Shown one piece after another: positions 1-6,316 of a stretch of DNA of 7,527 nt; position 1 is the stretch's first letter, and every line of letters starts with the position of its first letter. The stretch lies in NCBI GenBank assembly GCA_016194625.1, contig JACQBB010000258.1, positions 1 to 7,527 of the forward strand, read 5' to 3'. The notes under the pieces were generated by a model, which saw only the letters and a list, made by a program, of their open reading frames with translations, was not told where the DNA came from and did not search any database. This DNA is from Elusimicrobiota bacterium. GTDB taxonomy: Bacteria; Elusimicrobiota; Elusimicrobia; UBA1565; UBA9628. A program made the position numbers and the translations under genes.

Positions 1-234
1 CGTCTCGAGCGGGCCCTTGAGCGCGACCTTCGTGCGGCTGATGGACTCGACGGTGTCGGGCATCACGCCCGAGGCGATCCCGCGCTTGAACACCTCGGCG
101 CCGGCTTTGCGCTCCTCCCACTCGATCGGCACTTCGGCGGCGGCCAGCACGGTCTTCACGGACGCGACGACTTCGGGACCGATGCCGTCGCCTGGAATTA
201 AAGTAACGCGGTGTTTGGAGGGTTTCGGGGACAT
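1..234 (-). CDS. Isocitrate dehydrogenase-type enzyme (NAD-type IDH/IPMDH family), N-terminal part, cut by window edge
   Basis: The reverse strand reads 78 codons from the ATG at 234-232 to the window edge without a stop. The N-terminus carries VTLIPGDGIGPEV at about residues 10-22, the hallmark first strand and nucleotide-binding loop of the beta-decarboxylating dehydrogenase family (isocitrate, isopropylmalate and homoisocitrate dehydrogenases). The fragment ends in VALKGPLET. An ALKGP-L-x-T segment at this point is typical of isocitrate dehydrogenases, whereas isopropylmalate dehydrogenases usually have a LLGAVGGP-like segment. The family oxidatively decarboxylates isocitrate to 2-oxoglutarate in the TCA cycle in the cytoplasm. 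The cofactor-determining residues lie outside the window, so NAD versus NADP use is open. The gene begins 16 bp after the stop of the upstream secreted-protein gene on the same strand and may be co-transcribed with it. No strong Shine-Dalgarno sequence is visible. A TAAAAT sequence lies at 249-244, but no -35 box matches it. Confidence 0.88.
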   Translation of the reverse strand, partial: MSPKPSKHRVTLIPGDGIGPEVVASVKTVLAAAEVPIEWEERKAGAEVFKRGIASGVMPDTVESISRTKVALKGPLET

Positions 235-250
235 GGCCCCGCTATTTTAC

Positions 251-1126
251 CTAATCCGGCCGCAGCGCCGGGCCCTTCGACGCGGGGACGAACGCCGCCA
301 GCGCCTCGGAGCGCTCGACGGGCATCGGCTGGACCTTCACCTTCAGCGGGTCGCAGCCCAGCGCCGCGGCGAAACGCTTGACCAGCGCCTTGGCGCGCGC
401 GCCGGTCAGCTTGCCGCGGACCTCCTTCGTGTACAGGTCGAAGCGGTAGGTCCCGTCCGGGCGCGGGTCGCCGGCGCGCAGCGCGTCGGCCATCCGGTCC
501 AGGTAGCGCTCGGCGCCGGTCGCGAAGGTCGCCTTGCCGTCGGTGAACACCTCGTCGATGGCCGCCTCCAGGCGCGTCTCCCCGCCGTATTGGCGGCGCG
601 TGAACGACTTGATGTCCACCGGGTCGCTCTCGATGACGAACTCGCGCGCGCCGCGCCGGCCGGTGAAGCGGTAGCGGTAGCGCCGTCCCGCGGCGATCTG
701 CAGGCGGCCGTCGGGCCCCCCGCCGTCCCAGTCCACGCTCTCGCGCAGGACGCCGACGCCCTCGGTGCGCATCGCGATCGCGCCGTCGGCCTCGCGGATC
801 TCGAAGGTCCAGGAGTCGTACAGCGCGCGGATGTTCTCCGGCGACAGCGCCAGGAACGGCGGCTCCGGGAAGGCGGCCGACAGCCGGGACGACTCCGGCG
901 TCACGCGCACCGTCTCCGCCGACGGCCGCGCGCTCCCGCCGCGCCCGAGCTCCAGCGAGCGCAGGACCTCGTCCACCACCGGCCTCGACGCCGCCGGCGG
1001 CGGCACCGCCAGCGCGGGACCGGACGCCTTCGCGCGGACCGTGATGTCCTGGGAGATCTCGGTCGCCCCCTTCCGGGGTTCGGCGGCGAGGGCGGCGGCG
1101 GCCAGCAGGAGCGCGGGAGCGATCAT
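251..1126 (-). CDS. Secreted protein with FlgD-Ig-like domain and degenerate OmpA-like C-terminal domain
   Basis: This encodes 291 residues, with ATG at 1126-1124 and TAG at 253-251. Residues 1-15 form a short hydrophobic signal peptide with a plausible AALAA cleavage site and no lipobox. Residues 16-90 are Ala/Pro/Arg-rich and probably disordered. Residues about 105-172 follow the pattern SWTFEI..ADG, then VDWDGGGPDGR, then GRRYRYRF, which resembles the FlgD Ig-like or PEGA-type sandwich common in envelope proteins. Residues about 190-268 look like a diverged OmpA-like peptidoglycan-binding domain: an acidic start, ATFATGAERYLDRMADALR, then LTGARAKALVKRF matching LSxxRA. The usual Asp of the TD motif is not evident, although Arg244 is kept, so peptidoglycan binding is uncertain. 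It is divergent from the caspase-like lipoprotein gene and lies 16 bp upstream of the isocitrate dehydrogenase gene. A TAGAAT at 1138-1133 lies 6 nt before the ATG, without a clear -35 box. The secreted location is well supported; the exact role is unknown. Confidence 0.8.
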   Translation of the reverse strand: MIAPALLLAAAALAAEPRKGATEISQDITVRAKASGPALAVPPPAASRPVVDEVLRSLELGRGGSARPSAETVRVTPESSRLSAAFPEPPFLALSPENIRALYDSWTFEIREADGAIAMRTEGVGVLRESVDWDGGGPDGRLQIAAGRRYRYRFTGRRGAREFVIESDPVDIKSFTRRQYGGETRLEAAIDEVFTDGKATFATGAERYLDRMADALRAGDPRPDGTYRFDLYTKEVRGKLTGARAKALVKRFAAALGCDPLKVKVQPMPVERSEALAAFVPASKGPALRPD

Positions 1127-1145
1127 GACCCGATTCTACTATTCC

Positions 1146-1174
1146 TTGACTCGCCGCCTGCGCCTTGTTACAAG
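1146..1174 (+). promoter_or_regulatory. Putative sigma70-type promoter of the caspase-like lipoprotein gene (leaderless arrangement)
   Basis: TTGACT at 1146-1151 (5 of 6 matches to the -35 consensus) is followed by a 17-bp spacer and TACAAG at 1169-1174 (4 of 6 matches to the -10 consensus). Only 5 nt separate the -10 box from the ATG at 1180, so transcription would begin at or next to the start codon. The purine-rich AGAGGG just before the ATG sits too close to work as a normal Shine-Dalgarno site. The promoter fills most of the 53-bp divergent region. This is prediction from sequence only. Confidence 0.6.
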
Positions 1175-1179
1175 AGGGT

Positions 1180-2460
1180 ATGAACCGCTCCCTCCTCGCC
1201 GCGGCCGTCGCCGCATCGGCGTTCCTGCTCTCCGGCTGCCTGACCGCCATCGCCCCGGAGCGCGCGCGCGGCCAAGGCTCGCGGCAGACCTACAACGCCA
1301 CGCCCGATGAGGCGCGCGAAGGCATCCACAAGATCTTCGAGAAGTTCGGCCCCGATTACGCCGTGACGGACGAGGGAGACATGGTCGTGGCGCAATACGA
1401 CAAGATGACCAGCGGGGTCCATGTCGTCATCCGCTACAAAGGGTTCATCTCTCCGTCCGCGGCCTCGGGTCAGACCGACGTCGAGTTCCTCGCCGAGATG
1501 AAGTATGCGGGGCCCGAGATCATGCGCAAGACGGAGAACAACTTCCTGGCCTCGCTGGCCGACGCCATCGAGCTCGTCCAGCGGCGCAAAGGCGGCGGCG
1601 CGGCCGTGGCGGCGGCGTCCGCGGCTCCCGCGCCGGCGCCTTCCTCGTCCGTCCCCTCCCCGGCGCCCGCCGCCGCGCGCGCCGCGTCCGACGTGGACCG
1701 CTTCGGCCGCAAGGCGAAGTCGCCGCGCCCGGACGACTACGCGCTCGTGGTCGGCATCGAGCAGTACCAGCGCGTCCCGAAGGCCGACTACGCCGAGCGC
1801 GACGCGCGGACGATGAAGGAGTACCTGCAGGGGCTCGGCGTGCCCGAGGAGAACGTGATCCTGCTCACCGGAGCCGAGGCGACGCGCACGGGCCTGGCGA
1901 AGTATCTGGAAGAATGGCTGCCGCGCAACGTCGCCCCGGACTCGCGCGTGTACATCTACTACTCGGGCCACGGCGCGCCCGACCCGAAGGACGGCAGCGC
2001 GTACCTGCTGCCGTGGGACGGCGACGCGTCGTTCCTGAAGTCGAGCGCGTATCCCGTCGCGCGGCTGTACGAGTCTCTCGGCGCGCTGAAGGCGAAGGAA
2101 GTCGTCGTGATGCTGGACTCCTGCTTTTCCGGCGCGGGCGGCCGCTCGGTCATCGCCGCGGGCGCGCGTCCGCTCGTCACGGTCAAGGACACGGCCGGGG
2201 CGGGGCCCAAGCTCACCGTGCTCGCCGCGTCCTCGGGCGACGAGATCACCGGCTCGCTCGACGACCAGGGGCACGGGATGTTCACCTACTACCTGCTCAA
2301 GGGCCTCCAGGGCGCCGCGGACCCGTCGGGCTCCGGCCGCGTCACCGTCGGGGACCTGCACGCCTTCGTGAAGAAGTCGGTCGAGCGCGCCGCGCACCGG
2401 CAGAACCGCGAGCAGACGCCCCAGCTCAAGACCTCGAGGACCGACCTGACGCTCTACTGA
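1180..2460 (+). CDS. Lipoprotein with C-terminal caspase-like (peptidase C14, metacaspase-type) domain
   Basis: This encodes 426 residues. I chose the ATG at 1180 over the in-frame TTG at 1165 because it begins directly with a type II signal peptide: hydrophobic residues 5-17, then the lipobox LSGC with the lipidated Cys20. Residues about 34-135 form an alpha/beta domain I do not recognise, with an alpha-beta-beta-beta-alpha pattern. Residues 137-170 are an Ala/Pro/Ser-rich linker. The caspase-like domain spans about 185-415: DDYALVVGIEQY opens it, YYSGHG holds the catalytic His264, VVVMLDSCFSG holds the catalytic Cys315, and LAASSGDE and GMFTYYLLKGL follow as in C14 proteins. Both catalytic residues are present, so it is predicted to be an active cysteine peptidase; metacaspases usually cut after Arg or Lys. 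It would be membrane-anchored and face the periplasm. The gene is tail to tail with the second exbD and overlaps it by 7 bp. Substrate and role are unknown. Confidence 0.92.
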   Translation: MNRSLLAAAVAASAFLLSGCLTAIAPERARGQGSRQTYNATPDEAREGIHKIFEKFGPDYAVTDEGDMVVAQYDKMTSGVHVVIRYKGFISPSAASGQTDVEFLAEMKYAGPEIMRKTENNFLASLADAIELVQRRKGGGAAVAAASAAPAPAPSSSVPSPAPAAARAASDVDRFGRKAKSPRPDDYALVVGIEQYQRVPKADYAERDARTMKEYLQGLGVPEENVILLTGAEATRTGLAKYLEEWLPRNVAPDSRVYIYYSGHGAPDPKDGSAYLLPWDGDASFLKSSAYPVARLYESLGALKAKEVVVMLDSCFSGAGGRSVIAAGARPLVTVKDTAGAGPKLTVLAASSGDEITGSLDDQGHGMFTYYLLKGLQGAADPSGSGRVTVGDLHAFVKKSVERAAHRQNREQTPQLKTSRTDLTLY

Positions 2461-2891
2461 GCGCCGGTCTTCGGCGGTTCCGTGGCCAGCGCGACGGACT
2501 CCGCGCCCGAGGCCTTGGCCGCCGCGATCAGGCGCTGGACGGTGCGGTAGGGCACCGCCGAGTCCACGCGCAGGAGCACGATCGAATGCCGGCGCTTCTC
2601 GACCTCGGCCTTCAGGTCGGGGACCAGCTTCTCCCACGACGAGTCGGCCGCGCGCACGGAGAGCCGGCCGTCCTTGGCGTAGGTGACCGCGATGGTCAGG
2701 TCCTGGTTCGGCTTCTGATGCGCGAACGGCAGGTCCACCGGCAAGGTCGGGTACGAGAGCAGCGGCGCGGTGACGAACAGGATGACGAGCAGGACCAGCG
2801 AGATGTCGATCACCGGGATGATGTTGACCTCGGTGACGGGCTCGGCGTCGGTGGTCTGGGCGCGCAGGCGCAGGAGCGCGTATTTGGCCAT
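2454..2891 (-). CDS. exbD: ExbD/TolR-family biopolymer transport protein (second copy)
   Basis: This encodes 145 residues, with ATG at 2891-2889 and TAG at 2456-2454. A short cytoplasmic N-terminus is followed by one transmembrane helix at about 24-46 (EVNIIPVIDISLVLLVILFV). Asp29 in the PVIDIS motif corresponds to the proton-carrying Asp of the ExbD/TolR helix. After the helix comes the canonical VDLP segment (residues 52-55), and then a periplasmic alpha/beta domain of about 80 residues with the usual V..L...G..SVALAT ending. ExbD pairs with ExbB to turn the proton gradient into force on TonB or Tol partners. Its start shares one base with the stop of the upstream exbD (TGATG), so translation is probably coupled. 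Its 3' end overlaps the convergent caspase-like gene by 7 bp. A longer reading from 3065 exists, but it runs through the other exbD in a wrong frame. Confidence 0.93.
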   Translation of the reverse strand: MAKYALLRLRAQTTDAEPVTEVNIIPVIDISLVLLVILFVTAPLLSYPTLPVDLPFAHQKPNQDLTIAVTYAKDGRLSVRAADSSWEKLVPDLKAEVEKRRHSIVLLRVDSAVPYRTVQRLIAAAKASGAESVALATEPPKTGAQ

Positions 2892-3373
2892 CAGCGCTTG
2901 GGCTCCGGTAGGTTGGGGTCGAAGACCTGCACGAGGGCGACCGACGAGGCGCCCGCGGCCTGCAGCGCCTCGACCGCGGCGACGACGCGGCCGTTGGCCA
3001 CGTCCAGCTCGGGCGCGAGGAACACCTTCTTGTCGTCGCGCTGCGCGAGCTTGGGCTGGACCCACATCCGCATCTCCTCGTCGGTGGCGAGCAGGCGGCC
3101 GTCGAACACGTAGCCCAGCGGCGACAGCCCGACGGCGAACACCGGCTCCGGCGGCTTGGGGTTCAGCGGGTCCTCGCCGGCCTTGGGACCTTTCGCCTCC
3201 TCGGCCGCCTTCTTCGCGGCGGCGGCCTGCACTTTGAGCATCGACTGCGCGGCCATCGGCGAGAGGACCAGCAGGATGATCAGAAGGACCAGCGACACGT
3301 CGGCCAGCGGCACGACGTTGACGTCGGCGATCGGCGCCGCCTCCTCGTGGCGGACGAAGGGGCTGCTAGACAC
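2891..3373 (-). CDS. exbD: ExbD/TolR-family biopolymer transport protein (first copy, atypical juxtamembrane segment)
   Basis: This encodes 160 residues, with a GTG start at 3373-3371 and TGA at 2893-2891. The GTG is supported by a GGAG at 3384-3381, 7 nt upstream, and by an 8-bp overlap with the end of exbB. The N-terminus is cytoplasmic, and a transmembrane helix spans about 18-40 (DVNVVPLADVSLVLLIILLVLS) with the conserved Asp25. Where the sister gene has VDLP just outside the membrane, this protein instead has an Ala/Lys/Glu-rich stretch, about residues 48-66, followed by a Pro-rich piece ending near residue 77. The periplasmic domain then keeps the ExbD ending (V..L.AAGASSVALV). The two ExbD proteins are clearly different and probably form a mixed dimer within one ExbB pentamer. 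Family assignment is firm; which partner it serves (TonB or Tol-like) is not shown by the sequence. Confidence 0.92.
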   Translation of the reverse strand: MSSSPFVRHEEAAPIADVNVVPLADVSLVLLIILLVLSPMAAQSMLKVQAAAAKKAAEEAKGPKAGEDPLNPKPPEPVFAVGLSPLGYVFDGRLLATDEEMRMWVQPKLAQRDDKKVFLAPELDVANGRVVAAVEALQAAGASSVALVQVFDPNLPEPKR

Positions 3374-3986
3374 GCGGCTTCTCCAGGAGCTCGGCCAGCT
3401 CGAGCACCCAGAGGTCCGCGGTGTTCAGCCGGTGGCGCGACTCCAGCGTGAAGTAGTTGTAGAGCAGCGCGCTGAACACGGCCAAGCCGATGCCGCAGGC
3501 CGTGGCGATCAGCGCCTCGGAGATGCCGGCCGCGACGACCGCGGGCCCGCCCGCGCCGGCGGCCGACAGGTCGTGGAACGCGCGCATGATGCCGAGCACC
3601 GTGCCCATCAGCCCGATCAGCGGCGACACGAAGCTCGCGGTGCCGAAAAGCCCCACGCGCCGGTTCAGCGCCATCGAGTAGCGCTGGCGGTGCACCTGGA
3701 ACACCTCGACTAGCTTCTCGACGCTCGCGCCCTCGGGCGCCAGCACCGCCGCCAGCGCCGCGCCCAGTATGGTCGAGTCGCGCCGCGCCAGCGCGAGCGC
3801 GCCCGCCTTGTCCCCCGCCTCCATCCGGTCGCGCACCCGCTCCCACAGCGCCGTCGGCGGCCGCAGCTTGACCCAGTACGCGAACAGCCGCTCCAGCGCC
3901 TGCCCGAGCACCACGAAGGACAGCACCAGCAGGATCGGCATCGCGATGCTGATCGACAGCATCTCCGAGAAGCTCATGGGCGCCAT
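3366..3986 (-). CDS. exbB: ExbB/TolQ/MotA-family proton channel protein
   Basis: This encodes 206 residues from the ATG at 3986-3984 to TAG at 3368-3366. A reading from TTG at 4022 is possible, but that codon lies inside the predicted -35 box, and no ribosome site precedes it. Helix 1 spans about 14-36 (MPILLVLSFVVLGQALERLF). A cytoplasmic loop of about 75 residues follows. Helix 2 covers about 115-137 (FVSPLIGLMGTVLGIMRAF, the signature PLxGLxGTVxGxxxAF), and helix 3 about 153-178 (GISEALIATACGIGLAVFSALLYNYF, with the conserved GISEALxATAxG motif and its Thr residues lining the proton path). ExbB forms a pentamer around an ExbD dimer in the inner membrane. The order exbB-exbD-exbD with 8-bp and 1-bp overlaps indicates one operon. 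The gene has its own promoter just upstream, which also abuts a 66-bp palindrome. TolQ is an alternative name; the sequence alone does not separate the two. Confidence 0.95.
   Translation of the reverse strand: MAPMSFSEMLSISIAMPILLVLSFVVLGQALERLFAYWVKLRPPTALWERVRDRMEAGDKAGALALARRDSTILGAALAAVLAPEGASVEKLVEVFQVHRQRYSMALNRRVGLFGTASFVSPLIGLMGTVLGIMRAFHDLSAAGAGGPAVVAAGISEALIATACGIGLAVFSALLYNYFTLESRHRLNTADLWVLELAELLEKPRV
3381..3384 (-). promoter_or_regulatory. Shine-Dalgarno site deciding the GTG start of the first exbD
   Basis: GGAG on the minus strand lies 7 nt before the GTG at 3373, inside the last codons of exbB. It is the clearest ribosome-binding site in this operon and supports the overlapping GTG start over any later start codon. 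Genes at the head of transcripts in this window lack such a site, whereas this internal gene has one. Confidence 0.6.
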
Positions 3987-3993
3987 GCGCGCT

Positions 3994-4022
3994 AGTATAG
4001 CGGAGCCGGTCCCAACGGACAA
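3994..4022 (-). promoter_or_regulatory. Putative promoter of the exbB-exbD-exbD operon (leaderless arrangement)
   Basis: On the minus strand TTGTCC at 4022-4017 (4 of 6 matches to -35) is followed by 17 bp and TATACT at 3999-3994 (5 of 6 matches to -10). Seven bases then separate the -10 from the ATG at 3986, and no Shine-Dalgarno sequence is present. Transcription would start at about the A of the ATG. The first two bases of the -35 box are the outermost bases of the neighbouring palindrome. Confidence 0.6.
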
Positions 4023-4086
4023 GGGTCAGGCCTTAACTTATTTGACTTGTCGCCGAACAAGTCAAATAAGTTAAGGCCTGACCCTT
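4021..4086. repeat. Perfect 66-bp palindrome (30-bp arms, 6-bp loop), REPIN/MITE-like element
   Basis: Arm 1 (4021-4050) starts AAGGGTCAGGCCTTAACTT, arm 2 (4057-4086) is its exact reverse complement ending AAGGCCTGACCCTT, and CGCCGA (4051-4056) forms the loop. All 30 positions pair. The arm has 12 G/C of 30, much poorer in GC than the surrounding genes, which suggests foreign origin. A GGGTCAGG-type end resembles, from memory, repeats spread by IS200-like REP-associated tyrosine transposases, but no transposase gene is present here. It sits between the TPR gene and exbB and would form a long hairpin in RNA from either strand. It may therefore also work as a terminator or RNase III target, but no T-run follows it on either strand. 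Confidence 0.9.
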
Positions 4087-6310
4087 ACTTGACCAGGGAC
4101 TTGTCCTGGGTGAGGGCTTCGAGGCGCTTGCGGGCGGTCTCGAAGGTGGAGGTGCCGCGCGAGGAGCGCTTCATGACCTCGGTGTAGAGCGGGGCGGCGG
4201 AGCGGGGCTTGTCCTCGAGCTCGAGCATAAGGGCCAGGCGGAGCAGGCCCGCCAGGCGGGGCGGGTCGTCCTTGGGCTCGGCGTCGAGCAGGCGCTGGTA
4301 GGCGGCCTTCGCGGCGGGGGCGTGCTTGAGGCGCTCCTGCAGGCGGCCGAGGGCGTACAGCGCCTTGGTCTTCTCGTCGGGGCCGGAGGCGCGCTCGTAG
4401 TCGCGGGCGGCCTCGGCGTCCTCGTGACGCTCCTCGCGCATGCGCGCGGAGGTCCACCACGCCCACGACGCCTTCGCGTGCTTGGGGAACTTCCCGGCGA
4501 AGGACTCCCAGGCTCCCGCCGGGTCCTTGCCGGCCTTCGAGAGCGCGAGCGCGCGGTTGTAGGCGGCGTCGGCGGCTTCGGCGTCGTCGCCGGTGACGCG
4601 GCCGTAGGCGGCGGCGGCGCCGGCCGCGTCGCCGGACTCATAAAGGAGGGCGCCCAGGCGCATCGTCGCCTCGCGGGCGTGCTTGTCCTGCGGGTGCGCG
4701 GCCAGGTAGCGCTTGTAGGCGTCGGCGGCGTCGGCGCGCTCGCCCAGCTGGCGCAGGGCCTCGGCGCGGTAGAAGCGCGCCTCGGCGGTGCGCGGCGAGG
4801 ACGGGTCGCTCTCGATCTGGCGCTTGAACAGCTCGGACGCGGACGCCCAGTCCCCCCGCTTGTACGCCGCCGTCGCCAGCGACCAGCGGATCTGCGCGAC
4901 GAGCGGATGGTCCGGGATCTTCGCGGCCAGCTCGGCCAGCTCCGCGTTCTCCTTGTCGCCGGACCACAGCGCGACGAGGAGCAGGCCCTGGACGTCCTTC
5001 GTCTTCGGGTCGGCCGGCGGCGCGCCGTTGAGCCAGCGGCGGTACAGCGGGATCGCGTCTCCCCAGCGCTTGGCGTTGTAGTGGACCTGAGCCATCAGCA
5101 GCAGCGCCTCGCGGTCGGCGTCCTTCGCCTCCGAGGCGCGGCCCATCTTGCGGTAATGCGAGAGCGCCTCGCCGGTGCGGCCCAGCTCGGTGTCGAGCTG
5201 GCCGAGCTGGAGGTGCGCGTCGGCGGCGTAGGCCGAGTCGGGCGCGCGGTCGAGCAGCGCCTCGAACGACTTCACCGCGTCCTCCTTGCGGTCGAGGCGC
5301 TTCAGCGCCAGGCCGCGCTCGTAGTAGGCCTGCGCGACGAGCGGGCTGTCCGGGTAGCGCCGCGCGAAGTCCAAGTACGCCTTCGCGGCCTCGTCGTGCC
5401 GGCGCGCGCGGGCGAGCGCGTTGGCGCCGGCGAGTGCGAGCGCGTCGCGCAGGCCGTCGAGGCGCCAGCGCGCGGCCTCCGTTCCGGCGCGCACCAGCGC
5501 GTCGCGCGCGCGATCGGGCTTGCCCTGGCGGTCCCAGTCGGCGGCGATCGCGGCCAGCGCGTAGGCGCGCACCGGGGACTCCTGGCCGGACGCGGCGACC
5601 GCGCGGTACAGCTCGGCGGCGTCGTCCTTGCGGCCCGAGCGCTCGAGCGCGGCGGCGCGCCATACCTGCGCCAGCGCCAGCCAGCGGTCCGTGGACGGCG
5701 ACGCCGGGTCGGCGGCGGGGACGAGCCTCAGGACGTCGCCTTCGCGGCCGAGCGCGATCAGCGCGCCGCCGGCCAGGTGCAGCGCGCGCGTGCGCAGGCG
5801 GCCCGACGCGCGCGCCAGCGGCAGCAGGAACTTGAGCGCGGTGCGCGCCTCGCCGCGGCGCAGGTGCAGCGCGCCCGCGGCCAGTTCGAGCTCCGGGCGC
5901 AGCGGGCTGTCGGGATAACGGGCCAGGAAGTCATAGGCCTCGCCGAGCGCCTGGTCGTCGGCGCCCCCGTCCGCCGCGCCGCGCAGGCGCGCGAGCGCCT
6001 CGTCCGGCGAGGTCGAGGGCATCGCGGGCACGAACGGCGCGTCGGCGTCCGCGGCGGAGCCGGGGTCGTCGCCGCCGGGGACCGCGTTGAGCAGGCGCCG
6101 CGCGCGCTCGGCCCACTCGGTGCCCGGGTAGCGCTCGATCAGCGTGCGCAGCCGGCGGCGCGTGTCGGCGTACTCGCCGATGCGCAGGGACGCTTCGGCC
6201 GCGCGGTACATCCGCAGCGGCGGATTCTCGGCGGAGGAGTCGCGGGCGGCGGCGCGAGCGGGCGCCGCCAGGACGGCGAGCAGGACGGCGCAGCCGAGGA
6301 CGCGCTTCAC
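4085..6310 (-). CDS. Large periplasmic tetratricopeptide-repeat (TPR) protein of the Ton/Tol module
   Basis: This encodes 741 residues, with a GTG start at 6310-6308 and TAA at 4087-4085. Residues 1-21 form a signal peptide (MKRVLGCAVLLAVLAAPARA, then AA) with no lipobox after cleavage. The mature protein is almost wholly helical with many TPR-like units. The clearest are RMYRAAEASLRIGEYADTRR (33-52), the YPDSPLVAQAYYERGLALKR unit (319-338) followed by LDRKEDAVKSFEALLDRAPDSAYAADAHLQLG, the SSPRTAEARFYRAEALRQLGERADAADAYKRYLAAHP unit (504-540), and LYALGRLQERLKHAPAAKAAYQRLL (651-675). The Y/HPDSP-A..A.Y..G spacing is that of BamD/YbgF (CpoB)-type TPRs, which act as periplasmic scaffolds beside Tol-Pal and Bam machines. 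It lies just upstream of exbB-exbD-exbD on the same strand. The stop codon sits at the edge of the palindrome. It has no enzyme motif, and its binding partner is unknown. Confidence 0.92.
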   Translation of the reverse strand: MKRVLGCAVLLAVLAAPARAAARDSSAENPPLRMYRAAEASLRIGEYADTRRRLRTLIERYPGTEWAERARRLLNAVPGGDDPGSAADADAPFVPAMPSTSPDEALARLRGAADGGADDQALGEAYDFLARYPDSPLRPELELAAGALHLRRGEARTALKFLLPLARASGRLRTRALHLAGGALIALGREGDVLRLVPAADPASPSTDRWLALAQVWRAAALERSGRKDDAAELYRAVAASGQESPVRAYALAAIAADWDRQGKPDRARDALVRAGTEAARWRLDGLRDALALAGANALARARRHDEAAKAYLDFARRYPDSPLVAQAYYERGLALKRLDRKEDAVKSFEALLDRAPDSAYAADAHLQLGQLDTELGRTGEALSHYRKMGRASEAKDADREALLLMAQVHYNAKRWGDAIPLYRRWLNGAPPADPKTKDVQGLLLVALWSGDKENAELAELAAKIPDHPLVAQIRWSLATAAYKRGDWASASELFKRQIESDPSSPRTAEARFYRAEALRQLGERADAADAYKRYLAAHPQDKHAREATMRLGALLYESGDAAGAAAAYGRVTGDDAEAADAAYNRALALSKAGKDPAGAWESFAGKFPKHAKASWAWWTSARMREERHEDAEAARDYERASGPDEKTKALYALGRLQERLKHAPAAKAAYQRLLDAEPKDDPPRLAGLLRLALMLELEDKPRSAAPLYTEVMKRSSRGTSTFETARKRLEALTQDKSLVK

Positions 6311-6316
6311 GGCGAC

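Noticed and set aside
1165..1179. TTG start for the caspase-like gene, adding five residues
   Set aside because: The TTG lies between the predicted -35 and -10 boxes and has no ribosome site. The ATG at 1180 starts directly at the signal peptide.
17..1183. Plus-strand open frame across the left end
   Set aside because: It runs antisense to the dehydrogenase N-terminus (VTLIPGDGIGPEV) and to the Ig/OmpA-like gene. Its own translation is Arg-rich and shows no family pattern.
1168..2637. Minus-strand open frame opposite the caspase-like gene
   Set aside because: The plus strand holds a complete lipoprotein with lipobox and both catalytic residues. The opposite frame is Arg/Gly-rich and without motifs.
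3987..4022. TTG start for exbB at 4022, adding twelve residues
   Set aside because: The extension would be encoded by the promoter itself and the start codon would lie in the -35 box. The ATG at 3986 fits both promoter spacing and normal ExbB length.
4021..4086. Palindrome read as an ordinary intrinsic terminator
   Set aside because: The stem is far longer than usual, the loop is flanked by perfect arms of foreign composition, and no T-run follows on either strand. A mobile repeat explains more, though termination as a side effect is possible.
4021..4086. Start of a CRISPR array
   Set aside because: The two copies are inverted, not direct, and are separated by only 6 bases, with no spacers or cas genes.
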